A DNA stretch of 7,857 bases from Verrucomicrobiales bacterium (GTDB lineage Bacteria > Verrucomicrobiota > Verrucomicrobiia > Limisphaerales > UBA1100), in assembly GCA_002724615.1 (NCBI GenBank), contig PBPF01000174.1:1-7857 (forward strand), given 5' to 3'. How positions within the stretch are numbered: the stretch's first letter is position 1; every line of letters starts with the position of its first letter. The notes under the pieces are model-generated. The model was not told the DNA's origin. It did not search any database and saw nothing but the letters and a program-made list of their open reading frames with translations. This document shows positions 1-6,940 of this stretch, in pieces. The position numbers and the translations under genes are program-made.

Positions 1-1860
1 AAACAACTCCGCCTCTGCCACGCCCAGTCGTGCCGCCTCCTTGTACCAAATGGCCGCTTCCTTGTAATCCTTCACCACACCGATGCCTTCGTCATACATC
101 GTTGCCAATCGCACCGCAGCCACAGGGTGGTCTTGCTCCGCAGCCAGCCTGAAATACTCCGCGGCTTCCAGTTCATCGCGTGCGACGCCACGACCTTTGT
201 AATACATTTCCCCAAGATTGTACTGCGAGCTGGCAAGCCCTTGTGCCGCTGCCTTCTCGAACCACTCCAGTGCCGCAAGCTCGTCCGTCGCACCACCGCG
301 CCCCTGTAACGCCATGCTGCCGAGGTTACACTGAGCCCGGGCTAAACCTTGTTCCGCAGCAGCCTGATACCACTTCAAGCTCTCGGCATCATCTCGCTCC
401 ACACCACGCCCTGCGGCATACATTAAACCTAAATTAAACTGTGCGGACGAATTGCCGCTCTCCGCCGCCTTGAGGTACCACGCTACTGCCTGTTCTAGAT
501 TGCGAGACACGCCGTCGCCGTTTTCGAGCATCGTGCCGTAATTGAACTGCGCCTCCGCATTGCCGGCCTCGGCGGACGCAAGATACCAGCGGGCCGCCTC
601 CTGATCGTTCTTGGGAACGTCTTGGCCTTCATCAAATAGTTTCGCCAGTTGAAACTTCGCGTCATCATCTCCCGCTTGCGCCGCCTCTTGGATCCACGAG
701 GCTGCCGCGGCTCCGTCGCCATGCTCACTGTAAATCGAAGCCATTTTCAGCATTGATTCCACGTGCCCCTCGCGAGCGGCCTTGTCGTACCACCCAGCGG
801 CCTCCGCAACGCCATTGTGCTCCTCCACCTGCTTTGCCAAGTTGAATAATTCTTCCGGCTCAAGTGTCCTTACGGACTCAGGATCTTCAAGCAACACCTG
901 CGCCGCATCCATATCGCAGTCCACTCCATCACCCAAAGCCATTCGACGGCCAAGATTTTGCCGGGCAGCATCCACGCCACTGTCGTGCGCGCGCTGGTAA
1001 AGCTTGGCGGCCTCCTCGCTGTCCTGCTCCACGCCGCGTCCCTCGGCGTACATCACTCCCAGATTGTTAACCGCCTCCGGAACGCCCTGATTGGCGGCCT
1101 CGCGGTACAATCGCGCTGCCTCCGCGTCATCCTGTGCCACACCAGTGCCGGCAGACATTAACAAACCCAACGCGAACTGCGCACCCGCATGCCCCTTGCC
1201 TGCTGCCTTTTCGAACCATTTCGCCGCCGCCTCTTCGCTCTTGCCCACACCACGCCCGTGGACGCACATGACGCCCATGTTAAAACAGGCCAGCGTGTTG
1301 TTGCGATCGGCTGCCTGCTTGAAATACTTTACAGCTCTATCATCATCACGCTCCACACCGGTGCCGTTGGCATACATCACGCCAAGGTTGTTAAATGCCA
1401 GCGCACACCCCTGCCCGGCCGACTGTTCATACCACTGGACCGCTTCCTTGACATCTTTATCCACGCCACGGCCGGTTTCCAGACAGTAGCCATAGTTGCA
1501 TTGTGCATGCGCATCCTTCAACTCGTTGGCAGCAGCCTTGTACAGCGCGACAGCCTGTTGCTCCGGTGTGCCCTCTGGGAGCACAAACTTGGACTTGCCC
1601 GGCAGTTTGCCCAGCATCCGATCCATAAATCCCGACTCGGGCATTGAGTTGCCGCGTGCCAAGAGGACGGCGAGATTGTTTTGCGCCGAGCCATGCCCCT
1701 GTGCCGCGGCCTTCTGATACCAAATCATGGCCTCGGAAACATCAGCTTCCACGCCATCGCCATTGGCAAGCTTCCATGCCAGCTTGTACTGCGCAGGGAT
1801 ACTGCCGTTCTTGGCCTCCTTGCGCAGTTTCTGGATTTCACTTGGCTCTGCGTCCGCCAT
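1..1860 (-). CDS. Sel1-like repeat (SLR) protein, C-terminus beyond window
   Basis: An uninterrupted minus-strand frame of 620 codons begins at the ATG at 1860-1858 and is still open at position 1. An in-frame TGA lies two codons upstream (1866-1864), so no earlier start is possible. The N-terminus (MADAEPSEIQKLRKEAKNGS) is hydrophilic with no signal peptide or membrane segment, so the protein is probably cytoplasmic. The rest is a tandem array of about 16 Sel1 units plus the start of a 17th, with the typical pattern A-x-x-x-L-G-x-M-Y-x-x-G-x-G-V and W-Y-x-x-A-A. Units begin near residues 21, 57, 116, 153, 189, 225, 261, 297, ~334, 367, 399, 435, 471, 507, 543, 579 and 615, mostly exactly 36 residues apart. 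Unit 2 carries an insertion (about residues 72-98); units 8-10 are degenerate or shortened. Sel1 arrays form alpha-solenoids that act as protein-protein scaffolds, often in signalling; the partner here is unknown. There is no good ribosome binding site (only GAGAG touching the ATG). Any C-terminal effector domain lies outside the window. Confidence 0.93.
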   Translation of the reverse strand, partial: MADAEPSEIQKLRKEAKNGSIPAQYKLAWKLANGDGVEADVSEAMIWYQKAAAQGHGSAQNNLAVLLARGNSMPESGFMDRMLGKLPGKSKFVLPEGTPEQQAVALYKAAANELKDAHAQCNYGYCLETGRGVDKDVKEAVQWYEQSAGQGCALAFNNLGVMYANGTGVERDDDRAVKYFKQAADRNNTLACFNMGVMCVHGRGVGKSEEAAAKWFEKAAGKGHAGAQFALGLLMSAGTGVAQDDAEAARLYREAANQGVPEAVNNLGVMYAEGRGVEQDSEEAAKLYQRAHDSGVDAARQNLGRRMALGDGVDCDMDAAQVLLEDPESVRTLEPEELFNLAKQVEEHNGVAEAAGWYDKAAREGHVESMLKMASIYSEHGDGAAAASWIQEAAQAGDDDAKFQLAKLFDEGQDVPKNDQEAARWYLASAEAGNAEAQFNYGTMLENGDGVSRNLEQAVAWYLKAAESGNSSAQFNLGLMYAAGRGVERDDAESLKWYQAAAEQGLARAQCNLGSMALQGRGGATDELAALEWFEKAAAQGLASSQYNLGEMYYKGRGVARDELEAAEYFRLAAEQDHPVAAVRLATMYDEGIGVVKDYKEAAIWYKEAARLGVAEAELF

Positions 1861-1918
1861 CTCTCAATCAACTATAGCCACCCGGGCCGGCATCGACCCG
1901 GAAAAAATGCACACCCCA

Positions 1919-1956
1919 ACGGCAGAAACACCGCCCGCGGCGGGAATTTTTGCCGT
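1919..1956. other. Imperfect 38-nt hairpin in the Sel1 gene leader
   Basis: The arms ACGGCAGAAA (1919-1928) and TTTTTGCCGT (1947-1956) pair over ten positions, with one G-U pair on the plus strand, which is an A-C mismatch on the minus strand. Inside, CCGCC (1931-1935) pairs perfectly with GGCGG (1939-1943) around a 3-nt loop, separated from the outer stem by a 2/3-nt internal loop. It lies 58 nt upstream of the Sel1 start, so it could be a structured mRNA leader or a dyad operator. There is no plus-strand gene upstream of it, so a plus-strand terminator role is unlikely. The pairing is seen directly; any function is inference. Confidence 0.4.
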
Positions 1957-2015
1957 GGCATCCATGCAAAATCGTTGTTTTTTCGAACCAATCTTTAAAA
2001 AGCAGGTGCCATGCC

Positions 2016-2042
2016 AAAAAAAAAGCCACCCAGACGGGCGGC
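2016..2042 (-). terminator. Intrinsic terminator of the aroC-oxidoreductase-repeat protein operon
   Basis: Read on the minus strand, GCCGCCC (2042-2036), loop GTCT, then GGGTGGC (2031-2025) forms a 7-bp stem with one G-U pair, followed at once by nine Ts (2024-2016). It starts 21 nt past the stop codon of the three-repeat secreted protein. This is a textbook rho-independent terminator and separates that operon from the Sel1 gene downstream, which must therefore have its own promoter in 1861-2015. Confidence 0.88.
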
Positions 2043-2063
2043 AGGTGCATTGAATAAACGAAA

Positions 2064-3047
2064 CTACTTTTGCCGTTTCAAGATGGCGTCATGTTCCTCC
2101 ACCTCGCCATCGGGGGAAATCACCTTGGCCAATCGCAGATTGGCACCCACAATCTCAAGGATCACCGTGCCAGTCTCATTTTCCTGATTGGTCAAGGCAA
2201 CCTCAATAGTGTCCTTCGCCACCTTCCACTTGCCGGTTAATTTCCGATTGGGACGATTAATATCCGGTTGCGCGGTGGCTGTGCGGTCGGCACGCAATAT
2301 CATTCGCGCGGTGCTCTCCTCCACCGTACCTTGATAAATTCCAACCAGTTTTTTTATGGCCGCCGGTAACGGCTTGGCTACGGCAGGCTTGGTTTTCTTG
2401 AAGCGGGCGAATCCGTATCGCAACTGCTCGTTTCGCGTCTCAAGTTGGACGAGTAAAAAATCTTTTCCATCCTGCTTCAGGATCACTTCCGCCGGGCCAT
2501 CATTGGTTTGCAGCATGCAGATGACTTCCGCGCCTTCGGCATTCCATCTTCCCTTGAAACGGGGACGAATGGCATCGGCGTCATCGGGCCAAATTTCCAC
2601 CTGACCACCGGCCTTCACGACCACGCGGAGATCTTCATTTTTATGCCGTCCCCGATATTCGCCGGTGAAGTTTTTTGCGCCTGCCTTGGTCTGTCGAAAA
2701 CGCGGTGGCTCATAGGTCTTCAACTCGCCGTTGGACTCCTTAACGTCGATTAGGACTAATTCCTCCTTTTCGATTCGTAACCGGACAATGACCTTCTCGT
2801 TGGGATTGTCGGGTGCCGCAATCTCTAGCACAACACCCGGCTTTGCCAGTTTCCATTTGCCACGAATGCGAAAACCTTCCTCGGCTTCCGGCGGCTTAAC
2901 TGACGCGGTGCCGTCGGCATTGAGCGTGAAGAGGGCAAAATCCCCCTCCACTTTGCCTTTGTAGCTGCCGACCAGGGCCTTGGCGTTCGGTTGCTGGGCG
3001 AGCAGCCCCATGGCGACACAGGCCAGCGCCAACGCGAGTGTCTTCAT
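2064..3047 (-). CDS. Secreted protein of three tandem ~95-residue beta-rich repeats, unknown function
   Basis: The 327-residue product has a Sec signal peptide: MK, then a hydrophobic stretch to about residue 17, with an AKA signal-peptidase site at 22-24. The mature part is three copies of one unit, at about residues 25-120, 127-219 and 234-325. Each opens with G-x-Y-x-G (GSYKG 27-31, GEYRG 129-133, GIYQG 236-240), then a strand and an ADGTA-like turn (AGGQV and ADRTA in the other copies), then G-[KR]-W (63-65, 166-168, 272-274), and ends in alternating hydrophobic strands. The look is that of a small beta-barrel or lipocalin/NlpE-like ligand module, but I do not recognise the family and assign no function. 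The start at 3047 is preferred over one ten codons upstream because GGGAGG sits 4 nt before it and a signal peptide follows directly. The oxidoreductase gene ends only 17 bp upstream and a strong terminator follows, so this is the last gene of the operon and may act with that exported enzyme (inference). Confidence 0.85.
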   Translation of the reverse strand: MKTLALALACVAMGLLAQQPNAKALVGSYKGKVEGDFALFTLNADGTASVKPPEAEEGFRIRGKWKLAKPGVVLEIAAPDNPNEKVIVRLRIEKEELVLIDVKESNGELKTYEPPRFRQTKAGAKNFTGEYRGRHKNEDLRVVVKAGGQVEIWPDDADAIRPRFKGRWNAEGAEVICMLQTNDGPAEVILKQDGKDFLLVQLETRNEQLRYGFARFKKTKPAVAKPLPAAIKKLVGIYQGTVEESTARMILRADRTATAQPDINRPNRKLTGKWKVAKDTIEVALTNQENETGTVILEIVGANLRLAKVISPDGEVEEHDAILKRQK

Positions 3048-3051
3048 GATG

Positions 3052-3057
3052 CCTCCC
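3052..3057 (-). promoter_or_regulatory. Shine-Dalgarno that fixes the start of the three-repeat protein
   Basis: GGGAGG on the minus strand lies 4 nt before the ATG at 3047-3045, inside the 17-bp spacer after the oxidoreductase stop codon. It is the only strong Shine-Dalgarno I found ahead of a gene in this window, and it excludes the longer start at 3077, which would lie inside the oxidoreductase gene. Confidence 0.75.
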
Positions 3058-3064
3058 AGCTGTG

Positions 3065-4432
3065 CTAAATCTCCCAACCCTTGCGGTAAGGCTTGGAGGC
3101 CAGCGCGGTCGCCTTCTTGTTAGAGCTGGTGAGTTTAGCGGAGTTCCAATCAAAGCCCTCGCCAACCTTCATGGCAATGTTGCCCATCAGGATGGCCTCA
3201 GTGAAGTTGCCGGCGTAGTCGAAATTGGACAAAGCCATCGACGGTTTGTTTGCCTTAATCGCCTGCGCCCACTCAATCTTCATGCCGGTGTCGCCCTTGT
3301 TATTGCGCGGCAGGCGGGCATCGACCTTTTCGTACTTGGGCGCCTGATTGCCACCACGCGTCGGAAGGATACTCCATGCAGAGCCGTAGTCATTCGGCGA
3401 GTATAGAGTACCCTTGGTGCCAACCACCAGTGAGCCACTATTGGAAGGTTTGATGCCGTGGAAATAATCGGGCGCAGGCAGTTTCTTTTTCCGCTCCTCC
3501 TTGCCCTCGTACCAGAAGAAATCAATTGGCCCGCGGCCCTTTATTGCCGGGAATTTCATCTTAATAACGGCCCAGCCAGGATAGGTTTCCGGGTTGATGT
3601 CACCAACCGTTACCGGCTCCACCCAAGTCGGCTGGGTGAGTTGAGTACCCATGTATGCGAGGTTCGCTGTATGGCAGGCCATGTCGCCCAGTGCGCCGGT
3701 GCCAAAGTCCCACCAACCGCGCCACTTGAACGGGTGATACGCGCCGTGGTAAGGCCGCATGGGAGCGGGGCCAATGAAATATTCCCAGTGCACATGCTCG
3801 GGCACCGGCGGCTTGTCCTTGGGGCGCTCGGTAACACGCGGCGCCTGCGGCCAAACCGGTCGGTTGGTCCACACATGCACCTCTTTCAAATCGCCCAACA
3901 CACCACTCTGGATCGCCTCAACACCTTCGCGCAGCCCCGTGCTGGCGGTGCCCTGATTTCCCATCTGCGTGCAAACTTTGTTCTTGGTCGCCTCCAACCG
4001 CATCTGCCGTGCCTCCCAGACGGTATGTGTCAGCGGCTTTTGCACATAGACATGCTTACCCATCCGCATGGCCATGATGGCTGCAGGAGCGTGCGTGTGG
4101 TCGGGAGTGGAAACCGTAACCGCATCAATGCTCTTGCCCATCTTCTCGAGCATGCCACGGAAATCAAAAAACTTCTTGGCCTTCGGGTAACGTCCTCCCT
4201 TGCCGTTGAGACGCTTCTCGTCGATGTCGCAGATGGCGACCACATCGCCCTGCGTCCCGGCGCCGTCAATATCACTGCTGCCTTTGCCGCCTACGCCTAT
4301 GCCGGCCATTGCCAGTCGGTCATTCGCGCCAAACACGCGGCTGGGCACCACCGAAACCGCCAATGCTGACGCCGCGCCGGCGCCAATGAATTCACGGCGG
4401 GAATAGTTTTTAACAAGTGTTTTACGTGACAT
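3065..4432 (-). CDS. Tat-exported Gfo/Idh/MocA family oxidoreductase
   Basis: The 455-residue product starts MSRKTLVKNYSRREFIGAGA: a twin-arginine motif S-R-R-E-F-I at residues 11-16, then a hydrophobic stretch and a likely cleavage site near residue 36 (VFGA). A Rossmann glycine loop G-I-G-V-G-G follows at 44-49, a beta-2 acidic end CDIDEKR near 68-74, and STPDHTH at 108-114. The family's E-K-P motif appears as QKP at 131-133, in HVYVQKPLTH. The putative catalytic segment GALGDMACH is at 246-254 with H254. The C-terminal half fits the bacterial-type substrate-binding/dimerisation domain of this family. Such enzymes use tightly held NAD(P) to oxidise or epimerise sugars and cyclitols; Tat export of folded holoenzyme to the periplasm fits the bound cofactor. 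The substrate cannot be told. The start at 4432 is chosen because it places the Tat motif at the N-terminus; the 29 extra upstream codons show no signal features. Gene order is aroC, a 98-bp gap, this gene, 17 bp, then the three-repeat protein. Confidence 0.93.
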   Translation of the reverse strand: MSRKTLVKNYSRREFIGAGAASALAVSVVPSRVFGANDRLAMAGIGVGGKGSSDIDGAGTQGDVVAICDIDEKRLNGKGGRYPKAKKFFDFRGMLEKMGKSIDAVTVSTPDHTHAPAAIMAMRMGKHVYVQKPLTHTVWEARQMRLEATKNKVCTQMGNQGTASTGLREGVEAIQSGVLGDLKEVHVWTNRPVWPQAPRVTERPKDKPPVPEHVHWEYFIGPAPMRPYHGAYHPFKWRGWWDFGTGALGDMACHTANLAYMGTQLTQPTWVEPVTVGDINPETYPGWAVIKMKFPAIKGRGPIDFFWYEGKEERKKKLPAPDYFHGIKPSNSGSLVVGTKGTLYSPNDYGSAWSILPTRGGNQAPKYEKVDARLPRNNKGDTGMKIEWAQAIKANKPSMALSNFDYAGNFTEAILMGNIAMKVGEGFDWNSAKLTSSNKKATALASKPYRKGWEI

Positions 4433-4450
4433 GATCGAAGTATGGGTTTG

Positions 4451-4500
4451 GTATTTAATACTGTGTGCAGCCAGTATCCCCCTACCCCAACGGTTCGCAA
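4451..4500 (-). promoter_or_regulatory. Candidate promoter with overlapping inverted repeats before the oxidoreductase
   Basis: In the 98-bp gap after aroC, the minus strand shows TTGCGA (4500-4495), a 16-nt spacer and GATACT (4478-4473), a 4/6 match to each sigma-70 box. An inverted repeat with arms ATACTG (4458-4463) and CAGTAT (4472-4477), 8 nt apart, overlaps the -10 box and the expected start site. A second perfect palindrome, GTATT-T-AATAC, lies at 4451-4461. Repeated GTAT/ATAC half-sites suggest an operator, so the oxidoreductase and repeat protein could be expressed separately from aroC. Sigma-70 boxes in Verrucomicrobia are not well defined, so this is tentative. Confidence 0.3.
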
Positions 4501-4530
4501 GGAAAATGTCGTTAAGCACGAAACCCTAAG

Positions 4531-5613
4531 CTACTTGCCGCATTGGGCGCGGTGGCGCAGGGCGTGGTCAAGGAGAACCAGAGCGGTCATGGCTTCGACC
4601 ATCGGTACGGCACGGGGGAGCACGCAGGGATCATGGCGGCCACGAGCCTTGAGTTTTACGTTCTTGCCGGAACGACTGACCGTGTCCTGCGACTGCAGGA
4701 TGGTGGCGGTTGGCTTAAAGGCAACTCGGAAGTGGATGGTCTCACCATTGCTGATGCCGCCCTGCACACCGCCAGAACGGTTGGTCGCGGTGCGCACGCG
4801 ACCGCCACGCATGCGGAAGGCGTCGTTGTGTTCACTGCCCTTGAGCGCGGTTCCGCCAAAGCCAGAGCCGATCTCAAAGCCCTTGCTCGCGGGCAGGCTA
4901 ATCATCGCCTTCGCGAGGTCAGCCTCAAGGCGGTCAAACACTGGCTCGCCCCAGCCGGCTGGCACACCACGTGCCACGCCCAGCAGCACGCCGCCCACGC
5001 TGTCGCCCGCCTTGCGCATACGCTCGACGAGCCGAATCATCTTGTCCGCCACAGCCTTGTCCGGACAACGAATGATGTTGGACTCCACTTGTTTCCGGGT
5101 GAACTTGTTTGAATTGATGTCGGCAGCAATTTTCTGCACCTGCTGCACGCAGGCGAGCACCTCGACTCCAAATTGTTCCTTTAAAATCTTCCGCGCCACC
5201 GCGCCGGCCGCCACGCGGCCAATAGTTTCGCGCGCACTGGTACGACCACCGCCGGGCCATGCGCGCGTGCCGTACTTGGCCTCGTAAGTGTAGTCGGCAT
5301 GCGAGGGTCGGTACTTGTCCTTCATCTCGGAGTACGCCTCGGGCCTCTGATCAGTATTAGCTACGAGCATTGAGATGGGCGTGCCGAGCGTGCGACCCTC
5401 GAATGTACCGGATAGAATCTGCACACGGTCGGCTTCCTGTCGCTGGGTGGTGATGCGGCTTTGACCGGGTCGGCGACGGTCAAGTTCGGGCTGGATGTCA
5501 ACCTCCGTGAGTTTCACCTGCGGCGGACAGCCATCAATCACCACGCCCACGCCGCCCCCATGGCTTTCACCCCAAGTCGTCACGCGAAAAAGCTGTCCGA
5601 ACGTGTTGCCCAT
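4531..5613 (-). CDS. aroC: Chorismate synthase
   Basis: Chorismate synthase (EC 4.2.3.5) catalyses the last shikimate-pathway step, converting 5-enolpyruvylshikimate-3-phosphate to chorismate with reduced FMN, in the cytoplasm. All three family signatures are present: [16 protein letters not shown] at residues 15-30, [17 protein letters not shown] at 122-138 and [16 protein letters not shown] at 326-341. The two catalytic-type histidines are H18 (in GESHG) and H105 (in RPSHADYTY), and the RRRPGQS motif is at 46-52. At 360 residues it is full length for the bacterial family. The start at 5613 gives the canonical [20 protein letters not shown]-terminus; 17 upstream in-frame codons do not resemble the family and are excluded. 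No clear Shine-Dalgarno is visible. It is divergent from the plus-strand exported protein across an 85-bp gap and is the first gene of the minus-strand cluster. No other shikimate or aromatic-pathway gene is in the window. Confidence 0.97.
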   Translation of the reverse strand: MGNTFGQLFRVTTWGESHGGGVGVVIDGCPPQVKLTEVDIQPELDRRRPGQSRITTQRQEADRVQILSGTFEGRTLGTPISMLVANTDQRPEAYSEMKDKYRPSHADYTYEAKYGTRAWPGGGRTSARETIGRVAAGAVARKILKEQFGVEVLACVQQVQKIAADINSNKFTRKQVESNIIRCPDKAVADKMIRLVERMRKAGDSVGGVLLGVARGVPAGWGEPVFDRLEADLAKAMISLPASKGFEIGSGFGGTALKGSEHNDAFRMRGGRVRTATNRSGGVQGGISNGETIHFRVAFKPTATILQSQDTVSRSGKNVKLKARGRHDPCVLPRAVPMVEAMTALVLLDHALRHRAQCGK

Positions 5614-5698
5614 TGGCCAAGCATCGCACGAGACACGCCAACCGGTCAAATCGGCTTGCCCCAATCAGGCCCGAACCCGACCATCACGTATGCCTTCA

Positions 5699-6925
5699 AT
5701 GAACCGTCGCTCCGCCATTTTAACCCTCGGCGCACTTCCGTTTGCATTGCGCGCGGCACCAACGCCATTACCAGTCGCGGCAGTGGTCACGGAGTACCGC
5801 ACCAACTCACATGCGGATGTCATCATCGGCAAAATCCTCGAGGGCTGGAAGCAAGACGGCGGTCCCGGGCCAAGTTTGAAACTCGTGGCGATGTATGTGG
5901 ACCAATTTCCCAAGCCGGAACTTTCTAGGGCACTTGCCAAGAAGCACGGGTTTCCGATCACAAAAACCATCGGGGAAGCCATCACACTAGGCACGGGCAA
6001 GGTACAGGTGGCTGGCGTGCTGAGCATTGGCGAGCACGGCAAGTACCCGTTCACGGAGAAGACACGCCAGCACATGTACCCGCGCCGACGCTTCTTCGAT
6101 GCCATCGCGGACACGCTGGAGAAATGCGGTAAGCCTGTACCGGTATTTAATGACAAACATCTGGCGTATAACTGGAAGGACGCAAAGCACATGCATGACC
6201 GCGCGCGTAAACTGAAAATCCCGTTCATGGCGGGCTCGTCGTTGCCGGTGGCGTGGCGGTTGCCGGCGTTGAAGCTGCCGCTGGGCACGGACGTGGAGTT
6301 CGGCATGGGCGTTGGGTATGCCGGACTGGAGTCGTACGGTTTCCACGCACTGGAGGGGTTCCAGTGCATCTTCGAGCGACGCAAAGGGGGCGAGACAGGT
6401 GTGGCCTCAGTGCGGGCGGTAGCGGGCGAGGCAATCTGGAAAACGCTCGCGGACAAAAAGTGGTCATTTGACCTATTGTTGGCGGCGTTGCGAGGCTCGG
6501 GCGTGACGATGGCGGTGGACGAAATTCGCAGGCGGCTCACAGCCAAGGCCACGATTTACCTGATGGAATATCGTGATGGCCGACGCGGCGCTGTTGCAAT
6601 GGCCAACGGGATCGCACGCGAGTTCGCGGTAGCGTTGAAACTCCGAGGCCAAGCGAAACCATTCGTGAACCACATCTGGCTGCAGGATCGCAAGCCCTAC
6701 CGGCACTTCGAGCATCTGCTTCGCGGCATCGAGCCGATGATCCACACGGGCCAGCCGACGTATCCCGTGGAACGTACGCTCCTGACCACCGGCATCCTCG
6801 ATCGTGTGATGCAAAGTGTGGCAGAGGGCGGGCGGTTGTTTAAAACACCGGAACTGGCGATCCGTTATCAGCCAACTGACTGGGCATTCGCGAACTGGCA
6901 GGGAAAATTCCCAAGGCCGCTTTGA
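5699..6925 (+). CDS. Exported uncharacterised protein with a Gfo/Idh/MocA-like N-terminal half
   Basis: The 408-residue product starts MNRRSAILTLGALPFALRAA, a short twin-arginine-like signal (N-R-R-S-A-I), with cleavage likely near residue 19-20. Next comes VAAVVTEYRTNSHADVIIGK (26-45), LVAMYVDQ (62-69), ALAKKHGFPITKTIGEAI (78-95) and VAGVLSIGEHGKYP (104-117). This order of strand, helix, acidic strand end, ageing-helix and VDGV-type strand mirrors a Gfo/Idh/MocA nucleotide-binding domain, but the G-x-G-x-x-G loop is replaced by TEYRTNSHAD. Later conserved-looking parts are FNDKHLAYNW (150-159), MAGSSLPVAWR (177-187), FERRKGGETGV (225-235) and YPVERTLLTTGILD (355-368). I recall similar hypothetical proteins in PVC bacteria and know no assigned function. 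A start at 5690 (MPSMNRR) is also possible. The open frame extends upstream to 5495, but that part is antisense to aroC and is rejected. It is divergent from aroC and converges on the cytochrome gene. Confidence 0.88.
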   Translation: MNRRSAILTLGALPFALRAAPTPLPVAAVVTEYRTNSHADVIIGKILEGWKQDGGPGPSLKLVAMYVDQFPKPELSRALAKKHGFPITKTIGEAITLGTGKVQVAGVLSIGEHGKYPFTEKTRQHMYPRRRFFDAIADTLEKCGKPVPVFNDKHLAYNWKDAKHMHDRARKLKIPFMAGSSLPVAWRLPALKLPLGTDVEFGMGVGYAGLESYGFHALEGFQCIFERRKGGETGVASVRAVAGEAIWKTLADKKWSFDLLLAALRGSGVTMAVDEIRRRLTAKATIYLMEYRDGRRGAVAMANGIAREFAVALKLRGQAKPFVNHIWLQDRKPYRHFEHLLRGIEPMIHTGQPTYPVERTLLTTGILDRVMQSVAEGGRLFKTPELAIRYQPTDWAFANWQGKFPRPL

Positions 6926-6939
6926 AAGCGACAACTTGG
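6911..6939. terminator. Two-tier hairpin at the convergent gene junction
   Basis: CGCTTT and AAAGCG (6918-6930, centred on G6924) form a near-perfect dyad that contains the stop codon of the plus-strand gene. It is flanked by a second pairing, CCAAG (6911-6915) with CTTGG (6935-6939). The structure sits exactly between two converging genes that are 15 bp apart, a place where a bidirectional terminator is expected. There is no T-tract on either side, so a classical intrinsic terminator is not proven. Confidence 0.3.
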
Positions 6940-6940
6940 A

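Noticed and set aside
1872..1877. TATAGT (minus) as a -10 box for the Sel1 gene
   Set aside because: It is only 11 nt before the ATG and has no -35 match at a proper distance; it would give an almost leaderless transcript. Not supported enough to list.
2002..2048. Direct repeat GCAGGTGC at 2002-2009 and 2041-2048 flanking the terminator
   Set aside because: Only 8 bp, with no inverted ends or transposase nearby; most likely chance.
3018..3047. Lipobox (ALAC, Cys 10) in the three-repeat protein
   Set aside because: The Cys is too close to the N-terminus and the -3 position is Ala; the hydrophobic stretch continues past it to an ordinary AKA signal-peptidase site.
3458..4369. 303-codon plus-strand open frame opposite the oxidoreductase
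   Set aside because: It lies wholly antisense to a gene with clear Rossmann, QKP and Tat motifs; the translation is rich in Arg/His with no recognisable domain. It is a high-GC shadow frame.
4442..5287. 281-codon plus-strand open frame opposite aroC
   Set aside because: Antisense to chorismate synthase, which carries all three family signatures; the translation is low-complexity Ser/Arg/Pro with no domain.
5495..5698. N-terminal extension of the plus-strand exported protein
   Set aside because: This part overlaps the 5' end of aroC in antisense and does not resemble a protein; the twin-arginine-like signal begins only at 5699 (or 5690).
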